DNA of 64,000 bases from Dugong dugon (GCA_030035585.1 CM057460.1:129812714-129876713), one strand, 5' to 3'. Positions 1 through 11,924 are shown, counted from the first letter of the stretch. Program-made: numbers and translations. The notes: a model not told the origin generated them from the sequence alone.

Positions 1-800
1 CAGTGGAATAATTATCTTCACAGTTCTAACAGTATAGAACCATTAACTAAAATTGTCTACCCAGTGAAACTGTTTTTTAAAAAATTAAAGGTGAAAAGCA
101 GATATTTTCAGACAAACAAAAACTGAGTTTGCTAATACAGACCCTATCTAAAGAAACTTCTAATGAGTGAGAAAGATGAAAGAAAAGAAATACCAGGATG
201 AAGACCTGAAATGCAAAACGGAAGAGTGTAAAAAGAACATGGCATACTCCGTGAACAACTGCCTCCTTTGCTATGAGACCAGAAGAACTGGATGATGCAC
301 AGCTACCATTACTGAACATTTTGATCAAAGATTCTATAAACAAATCTGATCAAAAGGGGAAAAAATGAAGAACAAAATTTCAAATTCTCATGGACTCCAG
401 ACTTTCTGGAGTCATGGACACTGGATGAATCCCTAAAATTATTGCCCTCATATAATCTTTAAACCTTAAGCCAAAAATATCCCCTGAAGTCTTCTTAAAA
501 CCAAACAATAGTCTAGCTTAACTACTAAAGAATGCCTGCCTTGAGCATTACGCTCTTTTAAGAACTATCTATATGGGATTAAAGTGACAACAGCAACTCA
601 AAAGATTAGACAGGAACCTTACGGGGCAATGATTTTATGTTAATGGGGAGGAAAAACTCAGAAAAAGAGGGTGAAAATGGGTGCACAACTCAAAGAATGT
701 AATCAATGTTACTGAATTGTACATGTAGAAACAGTTGAATTGGTGTATGTTTTGCTGTATATATTCTCAACAACAACAACAAAATAAAAAAAAATAAAAA
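1..800 (+). mobile_element. L1/HAL1-like fragment (ORF1 tail joined to 3'UTR)
   Basis: Around positions 58-78 the forward strand encodes YPVKLFF, matching the YPxKLSF motif of the C-terminal domain of L1 ORF1 proteins, followed by a decayed reading frame. Positions 480-800 look like an L1 3'UTR end, closing in CAA repeats and an A-rich tail. ORF1-like sequence followed directly by a 3'UTR without an ORF2 is the layout of HAL1 (half-L1) elements; an L1 that lost ORF2 by deletion is the alternative. The reading frame is broken and the 5' part lies outside the window. Confidence 0.5.
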
Positions 801-1050
801 GAAACATGGCATATAGGTGGGGAAATCTAAACAAACTATATAAAACAACAATAATAATGTCAAAATTGAAACAAACAAACAAAAAACCATGAGACTAAAA
901 TACAGTCCAACACTGCAGTATAAGTCAGACAGGAGATGATCAAAAGTAAACTATCCTCAGGTTCTTCCATTGTTCTGAAGAAGAATAAAGATATTCATTT
1001 TAGACAATGTTTACCATACATGTTTAAGCTAACTACTAAAAGAATAGAAT

Positions 1051-1239
1051 GTTGTTGTTAGTTGCCATCGAATCAATTCCACGCATGCAGAGTAGAACTG
1101 CTCCGTAGAGTTTTCAAAGCGGTGATCTTTAGGAAGCAGATCATCAGGCCTGTCTTGCAGGGTGCCTCTAGATGGGTTCAAAATGCCTACCTTTTGGTTA
1201 GCTGTCAAGTGCTTAATCATTTGCACCAAGCAGAGAACC
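1051..1239 (-). mobile_element. SINE, RTE-tailed (AfroSINE-type)
   Basis: The reverse strand reads as a tRNA-derived SINE ending in the RTE-like tail, seen here as GTTGTTGTTAG at the left edge. It is flanked by direct repeats AAAGAATAGAAT at 1039-1050 and 1240-1251, a 12-bp target site duplication. It belongs to the form whose central part reads, on the + strand, roughly 'caggcctgtcttgcagggtgcctc'-like, shared with copies at 21617 and 42099. Confidence 0.9.
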
Positions 1240-1607
1240 AAAGAATAGAATAGAGTGTATCATTTTCAGGCTAGAAGGGAAAAGTGGAAGAAGGAAAAAA
1301 AGTCATTCCAAAGAAAGGGGAAAAAAAAATACAGAAAGGCAGGACATATAAGAAGTACAAAAGAAGGTGGAAGAAATAAATCTAAGATATCAATTAACAC
1401 AAAATTTTCATTACCTTAGATATCAATAACAGAGTGATAAATAGAAACACTTCATAGGTCTGAAAATTTTAAAACATACTTTTAAATAACATGTAAGTTA
1501 AAAAGAAATCCAAATATTTAAATTACTACATACCAAAATATCACCTATAAAAAAAGTATGATGTAGCTAAATGACACTTAAAAGAATTGTATAGGCTTAA
1601 AAATTTA

Positions 1608-1969
1608 TACCCACTCCTCACTTATCGACATAGTTAGGTTCCAAAGACCAGGTCATTATGCAAAAATTAGTGTTATGCAAAAAAGGAGGATGACCACATC
1701 AGCTCACAAAATGGAGGATGACTACATCATTATATAACTGCCAAATTACATCATTACATAACTGCCAAACCACTGAGAATCAAGGCCCAGCCAAGTTGAC
1801 ACATAACCTTAACCATCACAGCCAGCATTACTGTCACCTCACACCTTGGAGTTTGTTACTACCAGATATATGTTGTTAATGTACAAAATGGTCAGATAGT
1901 AGATTTTTCGCTATTGTCGTAAATGCAAAATGACAGATAATGAGACAGTCAATAAGTGAGGAGTAGGTG
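1608..1969. mobile_element. TIR DNA transposon (pogo/Tigger-like MITE) with internal LTR piece
   Basis: The left end at 1608 and the right end read inward from 1969 match over about 22 bases (shared core ACTCCTCACTTAT), and both are flanked by TA (1606-1607 and 1970-1971). This is the hallmark of Tc1/mariner-pogo elements. There is no transposase frame. The interior from about 1690 to 1820 matches the terminal region of the MaLR-type LTR found at 35330-35436, so part of an LTR sits inside the transposon. Confidence 0.7.
1690..1820 (-). mobile_element. MaLR-type LTR fragment
   Basis: The segment ends in the same 'gagaatcaaggcccagccaag ... ccatcaca' type terminus as the LTR at 34264-35436, in the same orientation. 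Only the outermost ~130 bp is present. It contains a ~24-bp imperfect tandem copy around 1728-1780 (ACATCATTA-ATAACTGCCAAA repeated). Confidence 0.65.
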
Positions 1970-2344
1970 TACATTAGAAAAGAAGAAAAGCTGAAATTCC
2001 TTGAACTAAGCATCTAACTTAAGATTTTAATAAAAAGAACTCCAATCACACTCTAAAAACATAAATAGAAGGAAATAAAATATATCAAGTCAGAAATTAC
2101 AATAAAATAGAAAACACAAAATCAGCATAGCCAAAAATTGGTTCCTGAAAAAGATACAATGAATAATCATCTAACAAGGTCTATAGAGAAAAAGTTAGAG
2201 AAGGTAGAAATAACAGTAATCAGAATGAAAAGAGAGATATAACCCTAGGAGAAATTATAAACACAATAAGCTAATACTATGAAAAAGTACATGCCCACAA
2301 ATATGCAAACATAAGTGAAACTGGCAAATTTCTGGAAAAAAATA

Positions 2345-2758
2345 TGTCTTACTTTCTTAGCGCTTCTATAACAGAAATACCACAAGTGGGTAACTTTAAC
2401 AAACAGAAATTTATTTTCTCACAGTTTAGGAGGCTAGAAGTCCAAATTCAGGGCACCAGTTCTAGGGGAAGTCTTTCTCTCCCTGTCAGCTCTGGCAGGG
2501 AGGTCCTTGTCTCTTTTTAGCTTCTGTTCCTTGCTTCCTTGGCGATCTTCATGTGGCATGTATCTTCCCCTACACTTGTGCTTCCTTCTCTGTACCTAAC
2601 CTGCCTCTTTTATACATCAAAAGTGACTGGTTTAAAATACATCCTACACTGCTATAACCTCATTAACATAACAAAGAAACCCTATTCCCAGATTCTATAT
2701 GTGTCGTGGTTAGGATTTACAACACATACTATTGTGGGACACAATTCAATCCATAACA
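2345..2758 (-). mobile_element. Solo LTR, ERVL/MaLR-type
   Basis: The element begins TGTCTTAC and ends CCATAACA. It shares with the copies at 19991 and 25196 the block 'ataacagaaataccacaag' and the polyadenylation-like AAATTTATTTTCTCACAG, read on the minus strand as the LTR 3' part. Flanks AAATA (2340-2344) and AAATG (2759-2763) are a near-match for a 5-bp duplication. It is more diverged than the other two copies and has no internal viral genes. Confidence 0.75.
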
Positions 2759-3212
2759 AAATGTAACACACCAAGTTGATTCAAAAATATATAGAAAATC
2801 TGATAGTCCCACAACCATTAAATAAATTGAATCAATAAGTTAAAATCTTCCAAGAAAACATGAGATAGTTGAATTATTAAGAACAATTATATTCTCACAT
2901 AAACTCCGCTAAAGAAAAGGAGGGAAAAATTCCCCCAACTCATTATTAATTATTATTATTATTAATGAATCTAACAAAACCTTCATGCCAAAAGCAGGTA
3001 AGAACAGTACATTAAAGGAACAATTGGCCAATTTCACTCATAGATGCTAAAAACCTAAAATAATAATAATAAACAGACTAAATCCAGCAATGTATTTAAA
3101 AAAAACAGATCATTATAAAGTTAAGTTTATCCCAGAAATGCAAGGCTAGTTTAATAATTTAAAAACCAATTAATATAATTCATTACATTAACAGAGTAAA
3201 GGGGAGAAAATT

Positions 3213-3465
3213 ATGTTGTCACGAATTGAGCCCTCCCAAAGCAGATCCTGAGACAGAGTTTGGGGTGCCAGGTGCCATTTCTCCCTCACCTTGCTCAGCC
3301 ACTTGATGCGGGCTACTCTGGGAAGGGTGTGACCCTGGGCCAGTCATCTGTAAAAGAGCTGACTGATGGAAGCCCTCTGCTGACTCCACTGCCCTTAGCT
3401 AAAGAGCAAGCCCTTCCTTGAAGGTGGATCTTGCCAGTAATTTTCCATATGCCGTATGCATCTCA
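3213..3465. mobile_element. Unassigned ~250-bp insert in the old L1
   Basis: L1-like sequence is interrupted here by GC-richer DNA and resumes at 'catctcaatagatg'. The insert starts near TGTCACGAATTGAGCCC and ends near GTATGCA, with TATG on both sides, so it could be a small solo LTR. I cannot assign a family. Confidence 0.45.
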
Positions 3466-3834
3466 ATAGATGAAAAAATACGCTATTTTCATCTGCAATA
3501 TAATTCAACATCTCTTTGTCATCAAAAATGTTAATCATAACAAATGGAGGACTTCCTTAACATGATAAAAATAATCTACAAAAAGCCCACATTAATGGTA
3601 AAACTGAAAACAATTCCATTAGAATGAGAAAAGGATGCAAGGATGCCCATTATCACCAGGACTATTCAGTACTGTGCTGGAGATCCTTGCCAGCACATAT
3701 GGTAACAAAAATAAAGTTATAATGCCTGGAAAAGAAGAAACAATATGTCATTATTTACAGATAATTTCATTTCCTATGTAGAAAACTCAAAAGAATAATG
3801 TTATTAGTTTAACAAGGCAGCTAGCCATAAAGCA

Positions 3835-3892
3835 ATATATATATATATATATATATATAACTTATATATTTATATTTATATTTTTAAAGACA
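3835..3892. repeat. AT-rich (TA)n microsatellite
   Basis: A run of about 13 TA units followed by ATTTATATTTATA-like sequence, within the old L1. Confidence 0.9.
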
Positions 3893-3994
3893 CCATTTAA
3901 AATAACAACAAAAATATAAGGTACTTAATAATAAATGTAACAAAAGATGTGTAAGCAACTTATGTATAAAACAATAAAACTTAAAAAATTGAAG

Positions 3995-5805
3995 CTCTAC
4001 ATAGAAGAAAAAATAGGGTCAACACTAGAGGCATAAATAGCATACAGACCATAACTAACAATACACAAATACCAGAAGATAAGCTAGATAATGAGGATCT
4101 TCTAAAAATTAAACATTTATGGTCATCAAAAGGCTTCACCAAGAGTAAAAGCAAACCTACAGACTGGGAAAAAATTTTGGGCTATGACAAATCTGACAAC
4201 GGTCTAATCTCGAAAATCTATAGGAAATTCCAACACCTTTACAACAAAAAGGCAAATAATCCATTTTAAAAATAGTGAAAGGATATGAACAGACACTTCG
4301 CCAAAGAGACATTTAGGTAATAAACAGACACATGAGGAAATGCTCAGGATCATTAACCATTAGAGAAATGCAAATCAAAACTACAATGTGATACCATTTC
4401 ACCCCAACATTGCTGGCACCAATCAAAAAAACAGAAAATAACAAATGTTGGAGAGGCTGCTAGGAGACTGGAACTCTTATGCCCTGCTGGTGGGAATGTA
4501 AAATGGTACAACCATTTTGGAAAATGATAAGGCGCTTCCTTAAAAAGCTAGAAATAGAAATACCATACGATCCAGCAATCCTGCTCCTAGGAATATATCC
4601 TAGAGAAATAAGAGCCATCACACAGACATATGCACACCCATGTTCATTGCAGCACTGTTCACAATAGCAAAAAGATGGAGACACCCTAAGTGCCCATCAA
4701 CAGATGAGTGATAAGCCAACTATGATACATACACACAATGGAATACTACAATAAGGAACGATGATGAATCTTTGAAACGTCTCACAACATAGATGAATCT
4801 GGAGGGCATTATGCTGATCGTAAAAAATCAATCACAAAAGGACAAATACTGTATGAGACCACTATTTTAAAAACTCATAAAAAGGTTTATACACAGAAAG
4901 AAACAATCTTTGATGGTTACTAGGGAGAGGAGGGGCAGGGAGGGAAAAACACTAACTAGACAATAGATAAGTGGTAACTTTGGAAAGGGTAAGACAGTAC
5001 ACAATTCTGGGGATGTCACCACAACTTGACCAAGGCAAGGTCATGGAAGCTTCATAAACGCATTCAAACTCCCTGAGGGGCCGAATTACTGGGCTGAGGG
5101 CTGAGTACCATGTCTGGGGGGACATCTAGCTCAACTGGCATGACACAGATTACAAAGAAGACATTCTACATCCTACTTTGGTGAGTAGTGTCTGAGGTCT
5201 TAAAAGCTTGTGAGCAGCCATCTAAGATACTCCACTGGGCCCACCCCATCTGGAGCAAGGGAGAAAGAGGAAAATCAACGACACAAGGGACTAATGGATC
5301 ACAACTACCACAGCCTCCACCAGACTGAGTCCAGCACAACTAGATGGTGCCTGGCTACCACCACTGACTGATCTGACACGGATCACAATAGAGGGTCCCG
5401 GTCAGAGCTGGAGACAAATGTAGAACAAAATTCTAACTCACAAAAAAATACCAGACTTACTGGTCTGACAGAGACTGGAGAAACACCGAGAGCATGGCCC
5501 CTGGACTCCCTGTTAACTCAGTACTGAAGTAACTCCTGAGGTTCACCCATCAGCCAAAGATTAGACAGGCTCATAAAACAAAATGAGACTAAATGGGCAG
5601 ACCAGCTCAGGGGTAGGGACGAGAAGACAGGAGGGGACAGGAAAGCTGGTAACCTGGAACTCAAGGTCAAGAGGGGGAGAGTGTTGGCATGTCCCAAGGT
5701 TGGCAACCAATGTCAGAAAACAATATGTGCATTAATTGCTTAATGAGAAACAAATCTGCCCCGTAAACCTTCATCTAAAGTTCAATTTAAAATAAATAAA
5801 TAAAT
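3995..5805 (+). mobile_element. 5'-truncated younger L1 inserted in the old L1
   Basis: The insert starts in ORF2 and runs through its C-terminus: 4479-4667 encodes CWWECKMVQPFWKMI and IPYDPAILLLGIYP, typical of the cysteine-rich L1 ORF2 tail. A 3'UTR follows, with the blocks also present at 38118-39659, and it ends in (AAAT)n. Flanking AATTGAAG at 3987-3994 and 5806-5813 is a target site duplication. Its 3'UTR carries only one copy of a block that is duplicated in the L1s at 6425 and 38118. The coding part has many stops. Confidence 0.85.
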
Positions 5806-6057
5806 AATTGAAGATCTAAACCCAAGGAAAATATATGTTCATAGATAGGAAGACTTAAAATCATAAAGGAGTAAATCCTTCCTAAATTGATCTAAGATTT
5901 AATTAATTCCAATAAAAATCCCAGGCTTTTTGCAAAAATGTTGCAAACTGATTCTAAAATTTATGTAAAGAGAAAAAAAGACAAAAAATAGCCAAAAAAT
6001 TCCAGAAGAAGAATGAGGTGGAGAGATGTCCTATCAGATACCAATATATATTACAAA

Positions 6058-6225
6058 TAAAACAAAAACCAAACCCATTGCTGTTGAGTCGATTCCGACT
6101 CATAGCGACCTTATAGGACAGAGTAGAACTGTCCCATAAGGTTTTCCAACGAGCAGCTGGTGGATTCAAACTGCTATCCTTTGGGTTAGCAGCCTAGCTC
6201 TCAACCATTGCACAACCAGGGTCCC
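6058..6225 (-). mobile_element. SINE, RTE-tailed, short form
   Basis: Minus-strand SINE with the tail visible as CCATTGCTGTTGAGTCGATT at the left. Exact duplications TATATTACAAA occur at 6047-6057 and 6226-6236. It is inserted in the old L1. Confidence 0.93.
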
Positions 6226-6424
6226 TATATTACAAAGGTATGTTAATTAAGATAGTGTAGTATTGGTACTCAAATAGACAAACAAACGAATGAAACAAAA
6301 TGAAGAGGTCAGAAACAGACAGATGAAAATACAGTATATACTAAAACTTGGTTTAGGATAAAACAGGCATTTCAGATCAATGTGGAAAGGATGAACTACT
6401 CAATACATCATACTGGGAAAGCTT

Positions 6425-7531
6425 TTTTTTTTTTTTAAATAATATTTTATTGTACTTCAGGTGAAGGCTTACAGAACAAATAGTTTCTCATGTAACAGTA
6501 GTACACATGCTGTTTTATGACTTTGGTTAACAACTCCACAACATTTTAACCCTCTAAATTCTCAGATTATTATTATTTTTTTTTTTTGGTGAAAATACAC
6601 ATAGCCAAAGATACCCCATTTCAAAACTTTTTATGTACACATTTAAGTGACATTGACTACGCTCTTCTAATTGTGCTGTTATTCTCACTTAAGATGAAGG
6701 CTTACAGGACAAAATAGCCTCCCATTTAACAGTTACTACAAATGTTGCCCTATAACAATGGTTAACAATCTCACAACACATCAACAGTATCCTTACTCAA
6801 CCTTGTGTTCCCTATCATCAGCTTCCTACTCCCCTTCTGCCTTCCAGCCCTTGTCACTGGACTCCTGTACCTCGTTAGTCTCATTTGGTTTTACTGGGCT
6901 GTCCACTCCCAGGCTGAACAGTGAACCTCGAAGGTAACTTCACCAGTGAGCTAAAAGGGTGTCTGGGGGCCATACTCTTGAGGTTTCTCCAGTCTCCTTT
7001 AGGCCAGTAAATCTGGTCTTTTTTTTTTGTGAGTTAGAATTATATTCTACATCCTTCTCCAGCTCTGTCCAGAGCCCTCTGTTGTGATCCTGGTCAGAGC
7101 AGTCAGCGGTGGTAGCCAGGCACCATCTAGCTGTACTGGACTCAGTCCGGTGGAGGTCTTGGTAGCTGTGGACAACTAGTCCTTTGGACTAATCTTTTCC
7201 TTGTATCCTGTTCTCTTCATTCTCCCTTGCTCCCAAAGGGATGAGACCAGTGGAGTATCTTAGATGGCCGCTCACAGGCTTTTAAGACCCCAGACACTAC
7301 TCACCAAGGTAGAATGTAGAGCATTATCTTTATAAGTAGTGTCATGCCAATTGAGCTAAATGTTCCCTGAGACCATGGTCCCCAGAGCCCTCCGTCAGCA
7401 ACTCAGTCCCTCAGGGAGTTTGGATGTGTCCATGGGGCCTCCCTGACCTTTCCTTGTGCAGGTTGTGTTAGTTTCCCTTGTATTGTGTACTGTCTCACCT
7501 TTCACCCAAGATACCACTTATCTATTGCCTA
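6425..7531 (-). mobile_element. 5'-truncated L1, reverse strand (3'UTR only)
   Basis: A T-run at 6425-6436 is the reverse of the poly(A) tail. The reverse strand matches the 3'UTR of the L1 at 38118-39659, including 'gagctaaatgttcc' and the duplicated terminal block. Target duplications TGGGAAAGCTT are exact at 6414-6424 and 7532-7542. Confidence 0.92.
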
Positions 7532-7723
7532 TGGGAAAGCTTATTATTCATATTAGGGGAAAAAAACTAAATTTTTTTCCTTCCTTATTTCCCCACATAA
7601 AAATCTATTCCAGAGGGACTAAACATTTCAATGCAAAAAAAAAAAAGATAATATAGATAATCATAACACTTTTAGAAGTCAAAGAGGAAAATATGATCTT
7701 AGCGAGTGGAAGGACTTCTTTGA

Positions 7724-7761
7724 AAAGACAGACACACACACACACGTACACACACACAAAC
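7724..7761. repeat. (CA)n short repeat
   Basis: Interrupted CA microsatellite within the old L1. Confidence 0.85.
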
Positions 7762-8658
7762 CTACAAGTCATAAAGGAAAGTTTGATTAAAACAGAACTT
7801 CTGCTGGCAAAAAGATATCAAGAACATAAAATGGTACGCTACAAACTGAGAGAAAATCTTCATAACTCGTTGAACGGACCAATGACTCAGATTCAGAATA
7901 TACAGAGATCTCCTACAAATCAACTAGGAAAAAAACAAAACAAAGGTGGAAAAAAGGGCCAAAGACAGGAACAGCCACTTTACAGAAGAGAAAACACAAA
8001 TATCTGAAAAGATGTTCAAGCTGAATCTGACTAAATGTAAATTAGAACCACAAACAGTGTTTTAGGCCGGTCAGATTGGCAAAAATTAAAAAGTTTAAAA
8101 TGCCAAGTGTTAGCAAGAACGTGAAACAACACAAACATATACACTGCTAGTGGGAGTACAATTTGTACAATTGCTTTGGGAAACCATTTGGCATCGTTGC
8201 ATATATGCATATTGCATGTATAACCCAGCAATCAACTGGTCGGTAGCTGCAGTTTACTGTTAGCTATCTATAGCAAGATACCTGTACAATAATTCATAGG
8301 AACATTATTTGAAGTAGAAAAGATGGGTAACAACCTAGCTATCCATCACCAGTAGACTGGATGGTAAACTGTAAAATTTTTAATCAATGAAATACTATAC
8401 ATCAGTAGAAAATAATTAATTACAGGTAGCCCTGTCAACATGGATAAATCTCAGACAGTACTGAGCAAAACTGCAAGATTAGAGGACTATATACAGTATA
8501 ATTTCTTATACGTAAGAGTCAAAACCTGTGAACCTAAACAACAAATTTTGTACATATTCAAATTCAAACAAAATGACTTGTAGTGGTTACTTCTGAGTGA
8601 GGCAAGGGGGTGTGGTTTCCTGCAGCACTGGAAACAAGTCTATATTTTAAACAGGGTA

Positions 8659-8829
8659 AAAAGAAAAAAGAAAAAACCCGTTGCTATCAAGTCGATTCCG
8701 ACTCAAAGCAACCGTATAGGACAGAGTGGAACTGCCCCATAGAGTTTCCAAGGAGTGCCCGGTAGATTCCAACTGCCAGCCTTTTAGTTAGCAGCGGTAG
8801 CTCTTAACAACTATGCCATCAGGGTTTCC
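8659..8829 (-). mobile_element. SINE, RTE-tailed, short form
   Basis: Minus-strand SINE at the 3' end of the old L1. Near-exact duplications TTAAACAGGGTA (8647-8658) and TTAAACAAGGTA (8830-8841) flank it. Confidence 0.9.
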
Positions 8830-9145
8830 TTAAACAAGGTAGGACCGCATTTTTTTGTTAAAGTGTTACTTTTAATATATTCCACATGCATTATAGATAT
8901 TCCTTTGTACCTACTCTGTATTTTTAAAAATTTTTAATGGAAATTAATAATACTTTCTCATCTATATACAGGGACACTGTGATATTGTCTGACAGTGTTG
9001 GAGAAAAACTTTAGAATCTGCAAACTCTAAACCACATATAAAAATTATAAATGTATAAAATACATATGTAAAGTAATAATAATGTGTTTCTGATAACTTA
9101 TAATGATTGGAACAATGTATTAAAAGAAACACCAAAGCATTGGAG

Positions 9146-9573
9146 TGAGAGCCAACACAGCCAGGAGCTGCTTACCCATTATCAAACAAAACCTTACCTG
9201 ATAGCAATGGGCATGACTCAACTGGGAGCTGCTCAGAGCAAGCAGAACCTTGCCTTCTCCTATCTATTGTCCTCAAAGTGCTGGGTGTAGCTAAAGCCAG
9301 TCAAACTCAGTTTACTAGCCTACATGCCAAAGAAAAAAATGCCATTTGTGCCTGCTTCGCCACTATGTAGTCCATAGCGTTTGTATGTACTTCCTTGTGA
9401 GAGAGGGTATAAAAAGTTCTTCCTCCCGTTGCCCGGGAAGCTTGATTTGAGGTACACACCTCCTTGCTCCTTGCCTGCCTGCGCACTTGCAGTAAACGCT
9501 CTTCCTTCCTCCTCACCTCAGTGTGCCTTTATTGACAAGAAGCCACACCTAGGAGAACCTGTTTTGGGTAACA
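9146..9573 (+). mobile_element. Solo LTR, class I (gamma-like) ERV
   Basis: The 428-bp unit begins TGAGAGCC and ends GGTAACA and has exact 4-bp duplications GGAG at 9142-9145 and 9574-9577, the length made by gammaretrovirus-like integrases. A TATA box (TATAAAAA, 9408-9415) and an AGTAAA polyadenylation-like signal (9491-9496) sit in LTR order. No gag, pol or env is present, so it is the product of LTR-LTR recombination. Confidence 0.85.
9408..9415 (+). promoter_or_regulatory. LTR TATA box
   Basis: TATAAAAA about 80 bp upstream of the AGTAAA signal at 9491-9496 inside the solo LTR, the usual U3-R spacing. Confidence 0.7.
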
Positions 9574-9577
9574 GGAG

Positions 9578-11344
9578 GACTGAAGAAATGTGAGCACAAG
9601 GGACAATCAGATAGAAGATTGTTGAGATCAGAACAGGTAGAGGCTCTGTGTTCCAGACGGGGAAAACAGATAATGCACGTAAATTCTCCAGCCGTTCAGG
9701 GAACTGCCAGGAAAGCCTTCAACTGGAAGCCAGGTCTGAGGCCAAGGGAACTTCTAGGAAGGACCTGCCGCATCGTTGTCCAGAAAAGCAGAGAGACAGG
9801 GATATGGGAGGACCAGGGTGAAACAGGAAAAAGTTACAAAATAAAAGTAAGCAATACACAGAGGCAGGCGAGACAAAAGCTTAAGCCAGAAAGGGCCAGA
9901 ATGCTGAAACAGATCCGTTGTGCAATAGTTGTTGAACTTTAAATTGCCAACTGTCGTAGCCATGTGAGAAGGGAGTAGAGAAAAGTATTAAGAGAATTTC
10001 TCAAGCGATAGTCTAAAGAAAAGCAAAATCTAGAGGTTGCACTCTAGCAACCTTGGCCCACAGATGTGTTCTGATTGTTCTGCACAGAATTTTTAAAATT
10101 TGGGTTAGTCACTAACATTTAAACCATTGGATTTCAGATTTGAGTTGAAATCAGATGTGGCAACACAGGGCCTGCAGTACTAAGGGCCAACAGTCAGCCG
10201 GAACAGAGGAGACACTGCCCGCCTTGGATGTGGCAGCAAGCGGCAATTCACTGCCCTGGCCAGGGTCCACTCATGCATGCTACCTGCTGTCCCCTGTTGA
10301 TATTTTACTTAGTAACCTTGTCTGTTACTGCTGGGAGGACAATAGAAATGACCATAAGTGAAAGAAATGAGTCTCCCAAGGTGGAGGCCAGGGGAGGAGG
10401 AGAGGGAGGACAGCCTTTCACCCTAAACATGGAAGAAATAAGAACAGACTCTAGCCAATCCTCCCAGCTTGTCTGATGCTTTTAATTTTATGTGCATACA
10501 TTTATCATTTCCAGCCCAACGTGTGCAGTAAAACAAGAACTTGTGATTGCACAACAGTTTTATTTCGAGAAGTTCAGTGACCCTTTTAAATGTTTCATTT
10601 TTCTTATTATTTGTATGGACCTTACTAACATCTGACCGGAGGAGCTGCTCTATGGGGAGTTGTCATGGGTGACCACAAACTGGTGACCAGACACAGTGAA
10701 ACAGAAGAGGCAGCAATTCGGTGCAGGTATGGTCTACTCAGAAACAAAAGGCCTTGCCAGGCCAGACTGGCAGGAAGCCATGAAGAACAAGGTGGTTCTG
10801 GAGTAAGACTTTAGGCAGATCAGGGATATAGGCAGTGCTCCAATGCTGACTACAGCTGCAAATCAAAGCAGAGCCGCAGGAAGGAACGTGTGGTAATGTT
10901 TGGGTCCTTCAGGATGCACAAACACACCCAGCATCCACTGTCCCTGGAACCAGAGATAAGTTAGCCCCTAGAGAATAGTAAATTATATAAACCACCTAAA
11001 AAAATATCAGGGACCAAGAAAAATAAAAAAGGAGGTGTGGGGCACAAGCAGGTGCAAATTATCAGCCTTTTTGATGATCATTTGTACCGGATTTTGTTGA
11101 TGCTGCATATCAGTATAAACCTATACTTTTGAGGAACTCAGAAGTCAACAAAATGATCTTGATTGACTACACATTTCAATACAAGTCTCCCCCGACTGGA
11201 AGGCTTCCAATTTTTTCCACTGGAGGCTCAAACCCACTTTAAGTGGCCCTGCAGGGTAACACCATAACACAGAGGACATGGGGCCTAACTTCTCCCATAA
11301 ACTTAAATGGTCCATGGTTCTACATTAGGCATTTTTAGGAATTC
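9578..11344. other. No gene recognised
   Basis: Short open frames exist, the longest 9619-9942 (107 codons), but none resembles a known family and none has exon-like flanks. No repeat was assigned with confidence. Confidence 0.5.
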
Positions 11345-11355
11345 ATCAATAATTT

Positions 11356-11528
11356 TGGGAACCTTGGTGGCGTAGTGGTTAAGTGCTATGGCTGCTAACC
11401 AAAAGGTTGGCAGTTCAAATCCACCAGGCGCTCCTTGGAAACTTAATGGGGCAGTTGTACTGTCCTACAGGGTCGCCGTGAGTTGGAATCAACTCAACAG
11501 CAACAGCTTTGATGTTTTTTTTTTGGTT
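11356..11528 (+). mobile_element. SINE, RTE-tailed, short form
   Basis: Starts GGGAACCTTGGTGGCG with an A-box-like TGGCGTAGTGG and a B-box-like GTTCAAATCC, and ends in the RTE-like tail and a T-rich stretch. Exact duplications ATCAATAATTT occur at 11345-11355 and 11529-11539. Confidence 0.93.
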
Positions 11529-11734
11529 ATCAATAATTTACAAACTAAGTTTGCATTATAACACAAATGCAGGAAAGTATACAGAACATGTTAGGCTAGG
11601 AAAGCAGGTCCAAGTGCTATTTCTTCCTTTCCCTGCTCCTTTTTAGAAATTGCAAGCAGAATGCAGAATTACTGGAGACCTTCATACCGTCAGAGTGGTC
11701 TGCTCAGCAAGGGCATGTTTTAATGTTATTATCA

Positions 11735-11920
11735 GAGAGAGAGCACAACATTAGGAGTCAGAGGACTTGGACTCTAGATCCAACTCTGTCACTTAACAGC
11801 CAGACAATCTTGGGCAAGTCACTTCACCTCTTTGAACCTCAGTTTAATCATCCATAAAACGAAAATAAGAAAAAACTGAGCCACGTCACTGCCACGGTTG
11901 TTCGAGGAGGCGATAAAATT
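11735..11920 (+). mobile_element. MIR SINE
   Basis: Contains the core block 'cttgggcaagtcacttcacc' followed by 'cctcagtttaatcatccataaaa', characteristic of MIR. Confidence 0.75.
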
Positions 11921-11924
11921 TCTG

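Larger units (their letters stand above)
1975..8658 (+). mobile_element. Old L1 remnant hosting several later insertions
   Basis: Discontinuous forward-strand segments resemble L1 ORF2 and its 3'UTR: about 1975-2344, 2759-3212, 3466-3994, 5806-6057, 6226-6424 and 7532-8658. They appear in the right order for a single element: the sequence breaks at each inserted element and resumes. The frame is full of stops, so this is a deep fossil. Insertions inside it are annotated separately (2345, 3213, 3995, 6058, 6425). That all segments are one element is inference from order and orientation. Confidence 0.65.

Noticed and set aside
9619-9942. 107-codon open frame that might be a small gene
   Set aside because: No recognisable domain, no exon-like context, and such lengths are common by chance in 64 kb.
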